This document shows positions 35,801-44,740 of a stretch of 64,000 nt of DNA, one piece after another (position 1 is the stretch's first letter; every line of letters starts with the position of its first letter). The translations under genes and the position numbers were made by a program. Below the pieces are notes generated by a model. The model did no database searches and had not been told where the DNA came from. It saw only the letters and a program-made list of their open reading frames with translations. The stretch is from Hydra vulgaris (lineage: Eukaryota; Cnidaria; Hydrozoa; Anthoathecata; Hydridae). The stretch covers positions 19,356,001 through 19,420,000 of the forward strand of contig NC_088926.1 in assembly GCF_038396675.1 (NCBI RefSeq). Direction: 5' to 3'.

Positions 35801-36167
35801 TCTACTTTTTGAAATTTACTTTGATGTAACATAATTAGCTAAGAGCATAGATTTATGCTGAAGGCAGCACATTCATTTATTACAGGTAGATTATTGAACT
35901 TATTCTTAAAGTTAATCGAGGAATGTCTCTTAAAACATACCTCAAGAGCTTCAGAGGTCATTGCTAGCCTCTCTAGGCAGGATACAACTTCAAGTACAAC
36001 CTCCATGTTCAGCACCTGCAAAGAAAATTTTTCTGAGTAAATTTTTCGATTTTGTAAACAAAATCACATTACATTCTGGAAAAACTGGAGTAAAATTCTA
36101 TTACATTGCCTTCGGGATCTACTGCTTTATCTAAACGTGCCTTGATTTCGAGAGCAGTGGGAGGCAT
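24050..36167 (-). CDS. MED26: Mediator complex subunit 26, three exons, 438 aa
   Basis: CDS is join(36105-36167, 35941-36015, 24050-25228) on the minus strand: 63 + 75 + 1179 nt, all exons in phase 0. Donors are AAT|GTAATA and GAG|GTATGT; acceptors are CTTTGCAG and ATATTTAG. Residues 1 to about 85 form the TFIIS N-terminal (LW) domain: IKARLDKAVD, NMEVVLEVVSCLERLAMTSE, TRIGRTINTMRKKTQNKELA, KRAKKLVEKWR. The middle (about 90-340) is Ser/Asn/Lys-rich and low in complexity, as in MED26 of other animals. The C-terminus has INGVYDKDGVWKSW and NTLCILPYVVLE, matching the conserved Mediator-binding end of MED26. The nuclear protein links Mediator to elongation factors. It is shorter than the human protein (about 600 aa). 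The second intron is 10,712 bp and full of transposons. Confidence 0.92.
25608..25666. repeat. 29-bp near-perfect hairpin, 1-nt loop
   Basis: 25608-25636 and 25638-25666 are inverse copies with one mismatch. The outer part is followed by a second copy of cacctagattgtt, a small tandem repeat to about 25692. Confidence 0.8.
26571..26613. repeat. Perfect 20-bp hairpin, 3-nt loop
   Basis: tttcttgtatctttttcaaa at 26571-26590 pairs exactly with 26594-26613; loop cca. Confidence 0.85.
26643..26683. repeat. Perfect 19-bp hairpin, 3-nt loop
   Basis: gcttgttcactccaatagc at 26643-26661 pairs exactly with 26665-26683; loop ttg. Only 29 bp from the preceding hairpin. Confidence 0.85.
26778..26858. repeat. 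(TA)n microsatellite
   Basis: About 40 TA units with one interruption (ttta), inside MED26 intron 2. Confidence 0.9.
27199..27343. mobile_element. 145-bp imperfect palindrome, MITE-like
   Basis: gtttggcaatacgaaaaatg at the left is matched by the complement of cgtttttcataatgctaaac at the right. Internal blocks (actaatagtccgtaaaaaca, gttaattttaaaatcaac) also pair. Arms are about 62 bp with scattered mismatches. No target duplication was identified. Confidence 0.6.
27715..28746 (+). pseudogene. Fossil of a repeated cnidarian protein (FSDGC/GQYK type)
   Basis: In order and across several frames: VIILCDFSENYEFVIQDYLS, HPTVVYYKVNNVL, IVHYFSDGCVGQYK, ATSHGKSPYDGIGGTVKRLT, then GLVEVINVESKDFQVRFMH, SRDGVCWVPSTNIFL and PTTVTGRQYKIS. 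The blocks and their order match a protein I recall as highly repeated in Hydra and other cnidarians, probably spread by a mobile element. Its biochemical function is unknown to me. Frameshifts near 27790 and 28080 and several stops make it dead. Same strand as its introns would suggest no link to MED26, which runs opposite. Confidence 0.6.
30399..30629 (+). mobile_element. tRNA-derived SINE, copy 1
   Basis: An RNA polymerase III A box (TGGTGTAGTGG, 30406-30416) and a B-box-like agttctatcc (30449-30458) are separated by 32 nt, as in a tRNA. Between them lies an anticodon-arm-like cgacttataagcaag. The body contains tggtagtaccgcactaaac and ends in a nine-A tail at 30621-30629. agctt flanks both sides, a possible target duplication. 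A second copy lies on the minus strand at 42009-42213. Confidence 0.75.
30770..31185 (+). pseudogene. hAT transposase C-terminal remnant
   Basis: FDTEKVEDLQMELIKL, then after a stop GVTKFYSFLPPHQFPKMIQF, ICAMFGSTYLCEQLFLHMK, RLTDEHLSSIMKV, ARQNIKPDLIKLSANKRCQ. This is the dimerisation region of hAT transposases of the ZBED/GTF2IRD2-like group. The N-terminal part and most of the catalytic core are missing. Confidence 0.75.
31732..31895 (+). mobile_element. SINE-like element, second family, copy 1
   Basis: agaacagtggtagaattttc and cacaatcaagaagttcgac resemble the A-box to B-box region of the first SINE. The following body (tcagggttggttgggaagc, tatgaccatgca, ttgcgacaatatggc) recurs in inverse at 33235-33337. 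Confidence 0.55.
32299..32347. repeat. Perfect 21-bp hairpin, 7-nt loop
   Basis: 32299-32319 and 32327-32347 are exact reverse complements; loop gtaagat. Confidence 0.85.
33235..33337 (-). mobile_element. SINE-like element, second family, copy 2
   Basis: The minus strand reads catcaggcttggttgggaag, then ctgaccatgcaaat and gttgcgacaatttggccac, matching the body of the copy at 31732-31895 in opposite orientation. Confidence 0.55.
33332..33421 (+). mobile_element. Diverged SINE tail, first family
   Basis: aaagtaccacactcaaattg, tagctttgtttctttg and tttcagagttcaaggttgag align with the body of the SINE at 30399-30629 (tagtaccgcactaaacttg, gactttgttcg, ttcggagttatagagttgag). The head is missing. 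Confidence 0.5.
33467..33705. mobile_element. MITE with CACTAAA ends
   Basis: The left end reads CACTAAAAAAAAAGAGG and the reverse complement of the right end reads CACTAAAGAAAAAAGTAG. Both are followed by gaaatttcta and a tata-rich block. The 239-bp element has no coding capacity and lies in MED26 intron 2. Confidence 0.6.
34138..34166. repeat. Perfect 13-bp hairpin, 3-nt loop
   Basis: gataaatgcttga pairs with tcaagcatttatc around ggt. A second small inverted repeat (cctaattg/caattagg) lies just upstream. Confidence 0.7.
34218..34302. repeat. 42-bp tandem duplication
   Basis: aaacaatgaagggtaatgtt with the following taagttatgtatcttcataa is repeated directly with four or five changes. Confidence 0.75.
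35941..36015 (-). CDS. MED26: MED26 exon 2
   Basis: Exactly 25 codons: VLNMEVVLEVVSCLERLAMT then SEALE. It is flanked by TTTGCAG and GTATGT. It supplies the second and third helices of the LW domain, and joining it to exon 3 gives EALE-VTRIGR. Confidence 0.88.
36105..36167 (-). CDS. MED26: MED26 exon 1
   Basis: Codes MPPTALEIKARLDKAVDPEGN. The first intron is only 89 bp (36016-36104). The start matches the position of the initiator Met in other MED26 proteins, just before the first LW helix. Confidence 0.85.
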
Positions 36168-36807
36168 GAATGTCAAAATACTGTAACGATTTTTCCAAAC
36201 AGTACACCCGTCTGCTTTGCCAAGCCAGACATTCTGTTCTACGAAATTTTGTCATGAGCGCTAGATATTGCTGTCAGTACTTACGGGAACTGAACCGAGC
36301 CAATCGTGCCTTATTTTATGTCATTAATTTAAGTGCATTGTGGGTACTTGCCTCAATAACCTTCAGATTAAAGTTTAAAATAAATTATGGCTTCATTTAA
36401 AAAGCAAATTTGTTGTTGATGTTAAATTGATATTAAGCAAATAAAATAACACAATAATAAAGCCGAAAAAAAAAATTGTTAAAATACAGAGCCGTAACTA
36501 CAATTTTGATATTAGGGGGACTTATGGTTCTTTTAAAGGAGGGAGGGGTAACGAAAAGTTTTGACTTTCATTTATGTAAATAGTTTAGTTTATTTTAGTG
36601 ATCAATAGTTTATAAAAATATTTACAACTATCCGTAATAAATTTAAAGACTTTTAAAAAATCATAAATGTTCGCCATTTTTAAATTAACATCGAAGATGT
36701 GCTGCATCAGGCACCTCTAAACTAATAGTCTTAAGATACTCGTGCACATCTGTGACATATACTTTTTGAACACAATAGAAACATATGTGAAGAGAGTTTA
36801 TTTCCAG
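36168..36807. other. MED26 upstream region
   Basis: Should contain the MED26 promoter next to 36167. The first 140 bp are less AT-rich than the surroundings (ccgtctgctttgccaagcc). No TATA box or other element is claimed. At 36486, cagagccgtaactac looks like a hAT-type left end. Confidence 0.4.
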
Positions 36808-38745
36808 TTATCTTTTAAAATTCTTTTTTAACTGATTTAAATGTTCATCTAGTTGATTTTTGAACACGTTCACCGAAGTTGCGTCAAATACTATTTGCGG
36901 CAGGGTATTCCACTGCAAAACAACGCGGTTCGTGAAAAATTTCTCTCTTGGCATGCAATTGAGTACTCTTTGCTGGGCAAGTTTTTGATTATTACCCCCG
37001 CATAATATACTTTGACGACGAAGGACAATTGAATGGTATGTGAAAGTTTAATTCATCGATTTCATGCATGAATTTCAACATCAGAATTAAATCACCTCTT
37101 ATTCTTCTTTCTTGAAGTATCGTAAGACCTAACATGACTCTTCGCTGCTCGGCGGTGCGATGCTTAATCTCAGAAATGGTTTTTATAGCACGGTTTTGAA
37201 TTTTTTTTAGCGCTTCTATGTCTGCCCGTTGGTTTGGTGACCACGCTTGGATAACGTACATATGTGGTATATAGTTGCTTCCACAGTGAAAAACTACGGA
37301 AAAGTTTTTTTCAGCCCCCCTAAGGAGCGGTTGGCATTCACCGCAGCTGCTGAAACTTGAGCATTAAGTTTAAGATCATCTGAGATAAGAACTCCAAGAT
37401 CTCTCTCTAAATGAGTAACTCCGATTGGCAGGCCGTCTGGTCCTGGAATGAAATAGTATCATCGTAATACTATTCATTCAATAGTATCTTTTTTTCCTCG
37501 GCCAGTATGCATAACTTTACACTTTTCAGTATTGAATGTAATGAGTCAGCAATGTGACCGTTCAATGGCTTTGTCTAAGTCTGCTTGCAGACTTTCCGCG
37601 TCCTGGTCAGATTTTATGACGCCGATAGTTTTGCCGTCATCAACGTAGAGTTTGATCTCATGTTCCAATTTGTCTGGAAGATCATTAATGTACAGAACAA
37701 ACAATAATGGACCCAAGACCTAATCTTGCGGTACGCCGCTAATAACGTTTTTCCAATCTGATGTACAACCTCCAATTACGGCTCTCTGGTGCCTTCCTGA
37801 TAGCCATACTTTAATCCATGCGTGAAGCTCTTCTTTAATTCCGTAGTTTTGAATTTTGTGGAAAAGTCTATTGTGTGGAACTCTGTCGAAGGCTTTTGTC
37901 AGATCCGTGAAGATTGCATCTGTAGCGTATCCCTCATACATAGCTTCTGTTAAAAGATCAAGTGTTTCTAGGTTTGGCGAGCACAGCTTTTTGAAAACAA
38001 AAACGTGTTGGTTTTTTGATATAAGATCGTTTACAACACAATGATTTAAAATCTGGTCTCAAACGAAACGCTGCATAACTTTACAATGAATACACATGAG
38101 TGATATTGGTCTGTAATTAGATGTTTTTAGTTTGAACCCTTCTTGAATATTGGTATTATATTTGAGCGCTTCCAGTTGTCTGGCACCTCACCATTAGAAA
38201 GTGAAGTCTGAAAAATAAGGGTAAGTGGAACGGAAAACGCTGCTGCACACATTTTGAGAAGCCTTGGATGGACGCTATCGATGACCATCATCTTGTTCCC
38301 GTCAAGGTTTTTAAGTCTTTTCTGTATTTCATTACGTACAATAAACTGCGTCGTACATGTCACTTCCGTCCTTGGTTTGAAATCTGGCATCGGACCTTGC
38401 GGCTCGATTACAAAAACCGATTGAAAGTAGTCATTTAAAACTCTACATATTTCCTTCTCATCAACTGTGCTTTCACCTGTATTGTCCCCTAAAACTCGTA
38501 TTTGGTGTTTAACTTTTTGCATTTTGTTAAAACAGCCGTAAATCAATTTTGGGTTATTCTTTGAGGCTTAAACTATTGTTGATTCGTAATCTTGCACTGC
38601 TTTTTTAACTTCTTTTGCAACCTTTTTGCATGATAAGTTATATTTTTTACGAAGGGTATCGTGCGTAAAGCGCCCAGCAGCTCGGTACTTTGCCCACAGA
38701 GTTCTTTTTTTATTTATTGCCTCTTTAACTGTCTGTGTTACCCAT
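36808..38745 (-). mobile_element. CR1-clade LINE reverse transcriptase (YVDD type), 5'-truncated
   Basis: Read downward from 38745: WVTQTVKEAINKKRTLWAKY, KNNPKLIYGCFNKMQK, VPDNWKRSNIIPIFKKGS, FTDLTKAFDRVPHNRLFHKI, SGVPQD, LYVDDGKT, SHCWLITFNTEKCK, YVIQAWSPNQRADIEALKKI, QWNTLPQIVFDAT, with the stop at 36808. The YVDD catalytic pair is intact. Breaks occur around 38560, 38100, 37720, 37450 and 37270. This family differs from the FADD-type LINEs elsewhere in the window. Confidence 0.8.
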
Positions 38746-38759
38746 GGGTAACACAGACA
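38730..38759. repeat. 30-bp perfect palindrome at a LINE 5' edge
   Basis: tgtctgtgttaccca and its complement abut with no loop. The left arm codes LINE residues (WVTQT). The right arm is where the LINE sequence stops, so the truncation point coincides with a foldback. Confidence 0.85.
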
Positions 38760-38884
38760 TCAAACTACGTGTCTATGAAACAAATAAAAAGTTTAATACT
38801 TGCTTCAAACATCGTTTATCTCTACAAAAATGCTAACTGAAATTTTCAAAAATGTTTATTCGTGTTTGACATTTATTAATAAAC

Positions 38885-39690
38885 TTATTTGCGACCATCA
38901 ACCAAATCAATTTTGTCCATTGCTTCCACGTGAGTATGAATAACTAGCAAGTTGTTAAGCCCGGAATCTGTCGTTGTCAAGGTAGGTTTTAACTTTTTCT
39001 AGAGCGGAGAAAGATTCTTTACTAAGAGCATTAGTAGCTGGCGTGACACGAATTACCATGGCAATCTTTGGAAAGCTCTTTTAGAGTGATCCAAACTCTT
39101 GAAAAACAAGAAGAGATCTTTGATAGTGAAATTTTTGATGTCGTAACCTAATGATGTTGCAATGCTTGGGAAAAGGGAGAAATTTTTGTTTTAACTGAAG
39201 ATTGGTTAATGTCTTGACAGTAAAAGTGGCAAACTGATTGCAGATGATTTTCCCAATTTTTCTTTTTTATTAACTTGAGAAAAACTTCCTTAAGATCAAT
39301 ATCATCAGGTTAATCAAACCTCTGTTTTATAAAACTGATAATAAGATCGAAAGCTTCAAAATACAATTGGCAATAATATTCTTTTGGTGAAATGCTTAGG
39401 AGAAAAGTAATTTGTGTTTTAGCTAAAGATTGGGTAATGTCTTGACAGTAAAAGTGACAAACTGATTGCAGATAATTTCCCAACTTTCTCTGTTTATTGA
39501 CTTGAGAAGAACTTCCTGAAAATCAATACATACCTTATAATCAGGTTAATCAAATCTGTGCTTTATAAAACTGATTATAAGATCGAAAGTTTTAAAATAC
39601 AATTGGCGATTATGTTCTTTTGGTTTACAACCATAGAAACGATAGATTTTTTGTGGGTTAAGAGTTGTTTTTAAATAATCAGACATTTTC
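38885..39690 (-). pseudogene. hAT transposase C-terminal part with internal duplication
   Basis: The minus strand reads PKEHNRQLYFKTFDLIISFI, then a repeat of the same module (PKEYYCQLYFEAFDLIISFI), SIATSLGYDIKNFTIKDLFL, and the dimerisation part VIRVTPATNALSKESFSALE with LNNLLVIHTHVEAMDKIDL. It belongs to the zf-MYM type hAT group. An approximately 225-bp tandem duplication (39165-39385 and 39392-39625) repeats one module. Stops and a frameshift are present. Confidence 0.75.
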
Positions 39691-40180
39691 ATTTTTCTCG
39701 AGAGTTTAGTTTTTGTTTTTTTTCTATTTCATTTTGCCGTTTGTTAAAAATTACAAAAAAGAAATTACAATAAAAGAAAATTCTGGCAAGAACAAGAAGA
39801 AGACAGAATTGTCTTATCATCGATTACAATGTTGTTTTCAAACGTATTTACATAACTAATAAGTGATAAAATAAAAGAGTATAAGTACCTACGAAACTTC
39901 AGCAATAAATTTTTGCTAACAATCTTCCAGCGGAATAATTTAAAAATAAAAAATAAAATAACAGAAAAGTGAAATAGTCGTGAAAGTTATTAATCATAAA
40001 AAATGCGTTAAGTTTTATTTAAAAAAATGCAATATAAATATGTAATTAGGGCTGATTAATAAATATCAACAAAAACTTTAAACAAAAAAGGAAATCAGTT
40101 AATAAAAAAAACAACATAAATTTGATGATTTGTTAATTCAAAACTTTTAAATTGTTTTTAAAAAAGATATTTGAAATCTA

Positions 40181-40288
40181 CCCAGTGGGCACAAATGTAA
40201 AAAAGACGTCTTTTGAACGTCTTTTGAACGTTTTGGACGTCTTTTGAACGTTCAAAAGACGTCTTATTTAGGTCCTGTGCCCACTGGG
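40181..40288. mobile_element. 108-bp MITE with CCCAGTGGGCACA ends
   Basis: CCCAGTGGGCACA at the left and TGTGCCCACTGGG at the right are perfect inverted repeats, each flanked by TA. The inside holds three copies of gacgtcttttgaacg plus an inverse copy (cgttcaaaagacgtc). No coding capacity. Confidence 0.8.
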
Positions 40289-40439
40289 TAGTATATCAAA
40301 GTCGGTAATGTTTAGTAAATACCGTTTTGAATCAGCCTTAAAACTTTCCAAAGTGCAGCTTAAAGCAAAATCTTGTTCTTCATTAAAAATATGAAGAAAA
40401 TTTTTCCAAACAAAAGGTTCCCGATATTGAATTTTGGTT

Positions 40440-41405
40440 CAAGGCTAATTTAAGATGGTTTATGGGAATGACAAAGTCGTTCACTGAAAATTTAGTAGGC
40501 TATTTATGAGAGATTTCATTAAAGGAAGATTGAAATGTTACTGGAGATATGCCACCTTTTTCTTTAAACATAAATAGCATTACTTGATGAATATTAATCT
40601 TATAAATATTTAAAGCTTCAAACTGACGTAAGAGAGGTTTGCAATATGCATTCCTGTTTGCCCTAAATATTATCCTGCAAGCATGTTCTTGTTTGCTATA
40701 AATTTTTTTGAATTTAATGTGATTAGTGCTACCCCAGGCAACGTTAGAGTAAGAAAGATAGCTGTGCATGAACGAAAAAATATACATTTTTTAAAAATTG
40801 ATTATTGAGAAACAATTTTGTTCGATATAACATGGAAATACTTTTTGAGACGTTACTTTCTATATATTTAATATGGTATATCCATGACAATTTTTTATCT
40901 AAAAGCACTCCTAGAAACTTTATAGTTATTCTCCTTTTAATTATTATGCTATTGATTAAAAGATTGGGCAATTTAAGAGGAATATTATTGGCTTTACTAG
41001 ATTTATGGAATAGGATAAACTTTGTTTTATCAACGTTAATGAAAGTTAGTTAATTTCAAACCACTCGTTAATCTTATTTAATTCTTCGTTAATAATTTGA
41101 AAAAGAACAATGACATTTTTGTGAGAATAAAATAAATTAGTGTCATCTGCAAATAAGATAGTGTTTGATTATTCGATGCTAAATATAAATCATTTATATA
41201 AAAATAATAAAGGTCCTAAAATCAATCAATATCGTATCAATATAAGATTATGCATCACTATTTAAAGCATGGTTGAGTAAGTCTATGTTCATATCTCCAA
41301 CTACGAAAATATGTTTCCGCAATATACTTTTTGTGTTTAAAAATGTGTGCAGATAAGTTTTGAATGCTTTTAAACTACCAGCTGGCTGTCTATAAATAGT
41401 AAGTG
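40440..41405 (-). pseudogene. LINE remnant: endonuclease piece joined to reverse transcriptase
   Basis: From 41405 down: YRQPAGSLKAFKTYL and VVGDMNIDLLNHALN (APE endonuclease, GDxNID block). Then, from about 41218, GPLLFLY, LFADDTNLFYSHKN and NKINEWFEIN (RT core), FLGVLLDKKLSWIYHIKYIE, and SYSNVAWGST down to NEISHK at 40500. The endonuclease-to-RT middle is deleted. FADD is intact but the frame is broken. Confidence 0.75.
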
Positions 41406-42008
41406 ACTGGCGCCCTGGTCCCGGCTGAAAATTAAAATTTTTTCAAACCCGGCCCATGGCTAAACTATAAGATTTAGCAAGGGCTAAATGATAGCTGGGG
41501 TTAGAAAAAAATTTATAATACTTTATATTTTATAATTTTATGCTTACATATACTATTTGTTAAATGCTGGCATATATTTATATATTTTCAAATTCTAATT
41601 TACGTCCAACAAGATTGCAAGCAACCACTATTAAGTTATGAGTTACTTTAAAATAGAGAATAAGTAAAAATACTAGGAAATGGTTAACTGAAGACTTGAA
41701 AAGTTGTAGGTTGTATATAAAAGCAAAACATGAAGATGGCTAATAGTTATAAAGCTTTTTAAATGTTCAAGGAAAAAAACTGGATTAATAAAAGTTTTTA
41801 TAGCATGAAGGGATAGATACAGTAAAAGGATGCAATTTGTTGAAAAAAAAACAAGCAAGAATGAGTTTAGGTTTATCGTAATAGAGATGATAGCTTGTTT
41901 GAGCATTGACCATGATTGTATTTGTAGAAAAAAAAAATGCAACCTCACAACAATAAAAGAGTGGCTCAAGCTTGGCAGATAAAACAGGTCTAATTTATTA
42001 TTATTACT
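41406..42008. other. Unassigned stretch
   Basis: No family is recognised. A 98-codon minus-strand open frame at 41673-41969 rich in L, F and S has no motif that I know. Confidence 0.4.
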
Positions 42009-42213
42009 TTTTTTAATGTTATTTTACCTCCCCAAGGCTGAAAACGCCACTACAGACGAGGAGGCTACTTAATTGTGGTTATAATCCTCTTAACTATATA
42101 AATCCAAAACATGAACTTTGACAACCAAGGCCGCTGCGCAGAGAAACAAGTTGAGCGCGGTACTACCACGGACGTGGTGGGTATTAGGCGCTCTACAACT
42201 AAACCACGACTGT
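42009..42213 (-). mobile_element. tRNA-derived SINE, copy 2, lacking the B box
   Basis: The minus strand begins tcgtggtttagttgtagagc (A-box region), then jumps to cacgtccgtggtagtaccgc and cgctcaacttgtttctctgc, the body seen in copy 1 at 30399. About 28 nt holding the anticodon arm and B box are absent. The 3' end is A-rich (T run at about 42007). Confidence 0.7.
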
Positions 42214-42639
42214 ATTACATTTACAATGTGTTTTTAGACTTTGTCTGAGAGTAAGAGGGTTGTTATTCATCAATATAGGAATACCAACATTATTGCAATA
42301 TTTTAAGCCCAGAATTTAAATCCATAAGCCACAGCAAGCCTTAGGCTGTTACAGAAGAGAGATCAGATTAAAAAATCAGCTGATATAAGATGCAAGATAA
42401 AAACGCCTGATACAAGATTTAGTAAATTGAGAATAACAGAGCTTAACATCAGACGGTACCTTTTTATATTGGTTTCTTGGAATAATAAAAGGACATTTAT
42501 TCTTAAGAGAAATTTTTTTGTAAAAAAGATGAATTAAATGATTAATAAAGCAACTGCTCAAGATAGTGAAAAATATAGAGTAGAATGAGGTTTGACTTAA
42601 AATTAAAGAGTAGGAATAAAATTTTATTATAATTACTAT

Positions 42640-43240
42640 TATCCTTTAAAAAACTACTTTCAGCTCTTGTGCACCCTCACCTAGAATACTGTTGATCAAT
42701 TTGTAACCCTGGACTTCTCAAAATAGAAACGGCAAATAGAAAGTTTGTTAAGAAGAGCTTCGAAACGAATCAAAGGACTATATGATCTACCGAATGAAGA
42801 AAGATTGTTGGCGTTAAATATGCCAATTGTAAAATACAGGTCACTTCATGCAGATCTAATTAACCTCTATAAATGGTGCAAAAATAACAATGGTGATAGA
42901 AGTCTTTTTGAAATAAATAGACAATTTATTACTCGTACTCATTTATATAAACTAAAAAAATATTCTTCGTGATTAAATCTAAGTATGAACTTTTTTTCTC
43001 TAAGAATAATTATTAACTCTCTTCCTAATGACATTGCATCAGCATTATCTCTAAGAACGTTTAAGCTACTTCTAGACAATCATCTAAAAAACGAACAGCT
43101 TCTCTATGACTAACCTACATTTTATTAATTATTTATTTAAATAAAAACTCTGTAATTGTCAAGTACTATATAACTAGGTTGACAGGCAATTTATGTCTAT
43201 ACAATTTATTGTAAAACCTTAATGTTAAAAAATAATAATA
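42640..43240 (+). pseudogene. CR1-clade LINE 3' end
   Basis: ALVHPHLEYC, RRASKRIKGLYDLPNEERLL, YRSLHADLINLYKWCKNNNG, then SLRIIINSLPNDIASALS and TFKLLLDNHLKN form the C-terminal tail after the RT. Frame changes are present. It ends in an A-rich aaaaaataataataaaag. Confidence 0.7.
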
Positions 43241-43399
43241 AAAGCTTCCGAACTTTTAGTCCAGAAGGAATAAAAGCTTCTGAGATGCGGTTAATGCATA
43301 CATATTATGGATATAAACATATATGTTTGCTATTTATTTAGATGCTGACATACAACATCCTTTCATATTTATATAAACTTTGGTATTTATATGGTGTAG

Positions 43400-43800
43400 T
43401 ATCCACCCGGTCGTTCACTATCTATAAATAACATTGATAACAATATTTTTTGTAAATTTGCTAATTATCTCAACGCATAACGACTCACAACCTGTAATTT
43501 TTACATTAAGGTCGTTACATTTAATGAAATCAATAGAATTGTGGATGTAAATACTTACGCCACCACCTTCGCAAACATCGCGCATATGATGAACTGATGC
43601 ATAATTTGTTAACTCAAAGTTATAATTTTTTTCATTGCTTTTAAGCCAAGTTTCTGTGAAACAAATTATTTTAAATTCATTGTTAAGTTTCTCCAATAAA
43701 CATTTAAATTTCTCGAAATTTTTATTCATACTTTGAATATTAATATGCAAAATTGAAAATCTATTCTTATTCTCACAAAGATATTGAGTAGATTCAGATA
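43400..43800 (-). pseudogene. LINE endonuclease N-terminal piece
   Basis: LHINIQSMNKNFEKFKCLLE, FKIICFTETWLKSNE, CEGGGVSIYIHNSIDF and IVINVIYR are consecutive APE endonuclease blocks of CR1-type LINEs. The open frame ends in a stop where YRPP would be expected. Confidence 0.7.
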
Positions 43801-43879
43801 TTGAATAGTACTCTTTTTCTAAAAGGTTTTTAATAAAGTTATTATGGCTTTTATGGATATTAGGGATTTAGTGGATATT

Positions 43880-44650
43880 ATGGATATTAAGTTATTAGGT
43901 TCAGCGACACCAAGCTGGGTTTTCCATTTCAAAACACGTTCCTAAAACAGTTCGTAAATTTCGCTGCTTTAGGATTTTTCCAGAACATTAACGACTTGAG
44001 ATGCTAAGTTCTGTCTTTCCGCTGCCGAAATAATTTTACCTTGGAGTACCTTACTTAGACTATTTGTTTGTTTCAGGAGGCATTCCCCAAAATAGCAACA
44101 AAAAATAATGTCAAATGTTGACATTACAAACTTCACTCCCCGAATTCTTGCTTCCATTTCGGTATCATTCAACTTTAGCAATGACCATCTCCAAAGTTTC
44201 ATTAGGAATTTCTTTTAGGAAATTTTTTGATAAGTTTGCAAATTTCATATGCTGTTCCAAAGGTTTCGTCGAGGCTTGAAGTATTTTTGATGATATCATC
44301 GATCGCAAGGTTTAAAACGCGACCGTAGCAATGCGTGTATAAGCACTTATTGTTCAATAACTGTATCTCAGCTGCTACTCCAGATTTAGGAAAAGACATT
44401 AGCAGCTCCGTCATAGCATTGACCACGCGCATCTTCCGATTTCAAATTCATCCTCAAGAGAATATCTTTGAGAACACTCACAATTTCTTTGAAAGTTGTA
44501 TTTGGTAACGGATGCATACCAATTAACTCTTCGTGCGCTTGTAAATCATCATTGACTCATAGAAGACAAACAACCAGCTGCTCCGTATTGAAAACATTGC
44601 TTGTTTCATCTAAAAGAATGGCAAAGAAAACATATCTTGAAACATTTTTT
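43880..44650 (-). pseudogene. hAT transposase, DUF4371 and catalytic part (zf-MYM type)
   Basis: From 44650 down: FFAILLDETSNVFNTEQLVV, VNDDLQAHEELIGMHPLPN, SEDARGQCYDGAANV, after a shift SGVAAEIQLLNNKCLYTHCY, VLNLAIDDIIKNTSS, CKLIKKFPKRNS, then NDTEMEARIRGVKFVMSTFD and ISAAERQNLASQVVNVLEKS up to VLKWKTQLGVAEPNN. A stop and at least two frameshifts. It ends where the piece at 38885-39690 would continue. Confidence 0.8.
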
Positions 44651-44691
44651 TGCATACATGAAAAAATATATTTTAAAAATATATACGCATA

Positions 44692-44740
44692 GGCGTCCCG
44701 AGGAGGGCGTAAAGCGGTGTTTAGCCCCCCATACAAAATT
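44692..44740 (+). mobile_element. Solitary hAT-like left end
   Basis: aggcgtcccgaggagggcgt and aaagcggtgtttagcccccc have the GC-rich form of some hAT ends and resemble 17291-17340. The orientation is wrong for it to be the 5' end of the minus-strand hAT beside it. Confidence 0.4.

Larger units (their letters stand above)
25229..35940 (-). other. MED26 intron 2, 10.7 kb, transposon-rich
   Basis: Bounded by GTATGT (35940) and ATATTTAG (25229). Contents are listed separately: hairpins, a (TA)n tract, a palindromic MITE, a repeated-protein fossil, a hAT with a SINE inside, further SINE pieces and a MITE. The remaining parts (25700-26560, 26870-27190, 28750-30050, 33710-35940) show no genes, only AT-rich sequence. 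Confidence 0.85.

Noticed and set aside
35855..36040. Plus-strand 61-codon open frame
   Set aside because: Opposite strand of MED26 exon 2, whose splice sites and homology decide the strand.
41673..41969. 98-codon minus-strand open frame rich in L, F and S
   Set aside because: Composition is what AT-rich non-coding DNA gives by chance, and no motif is present.
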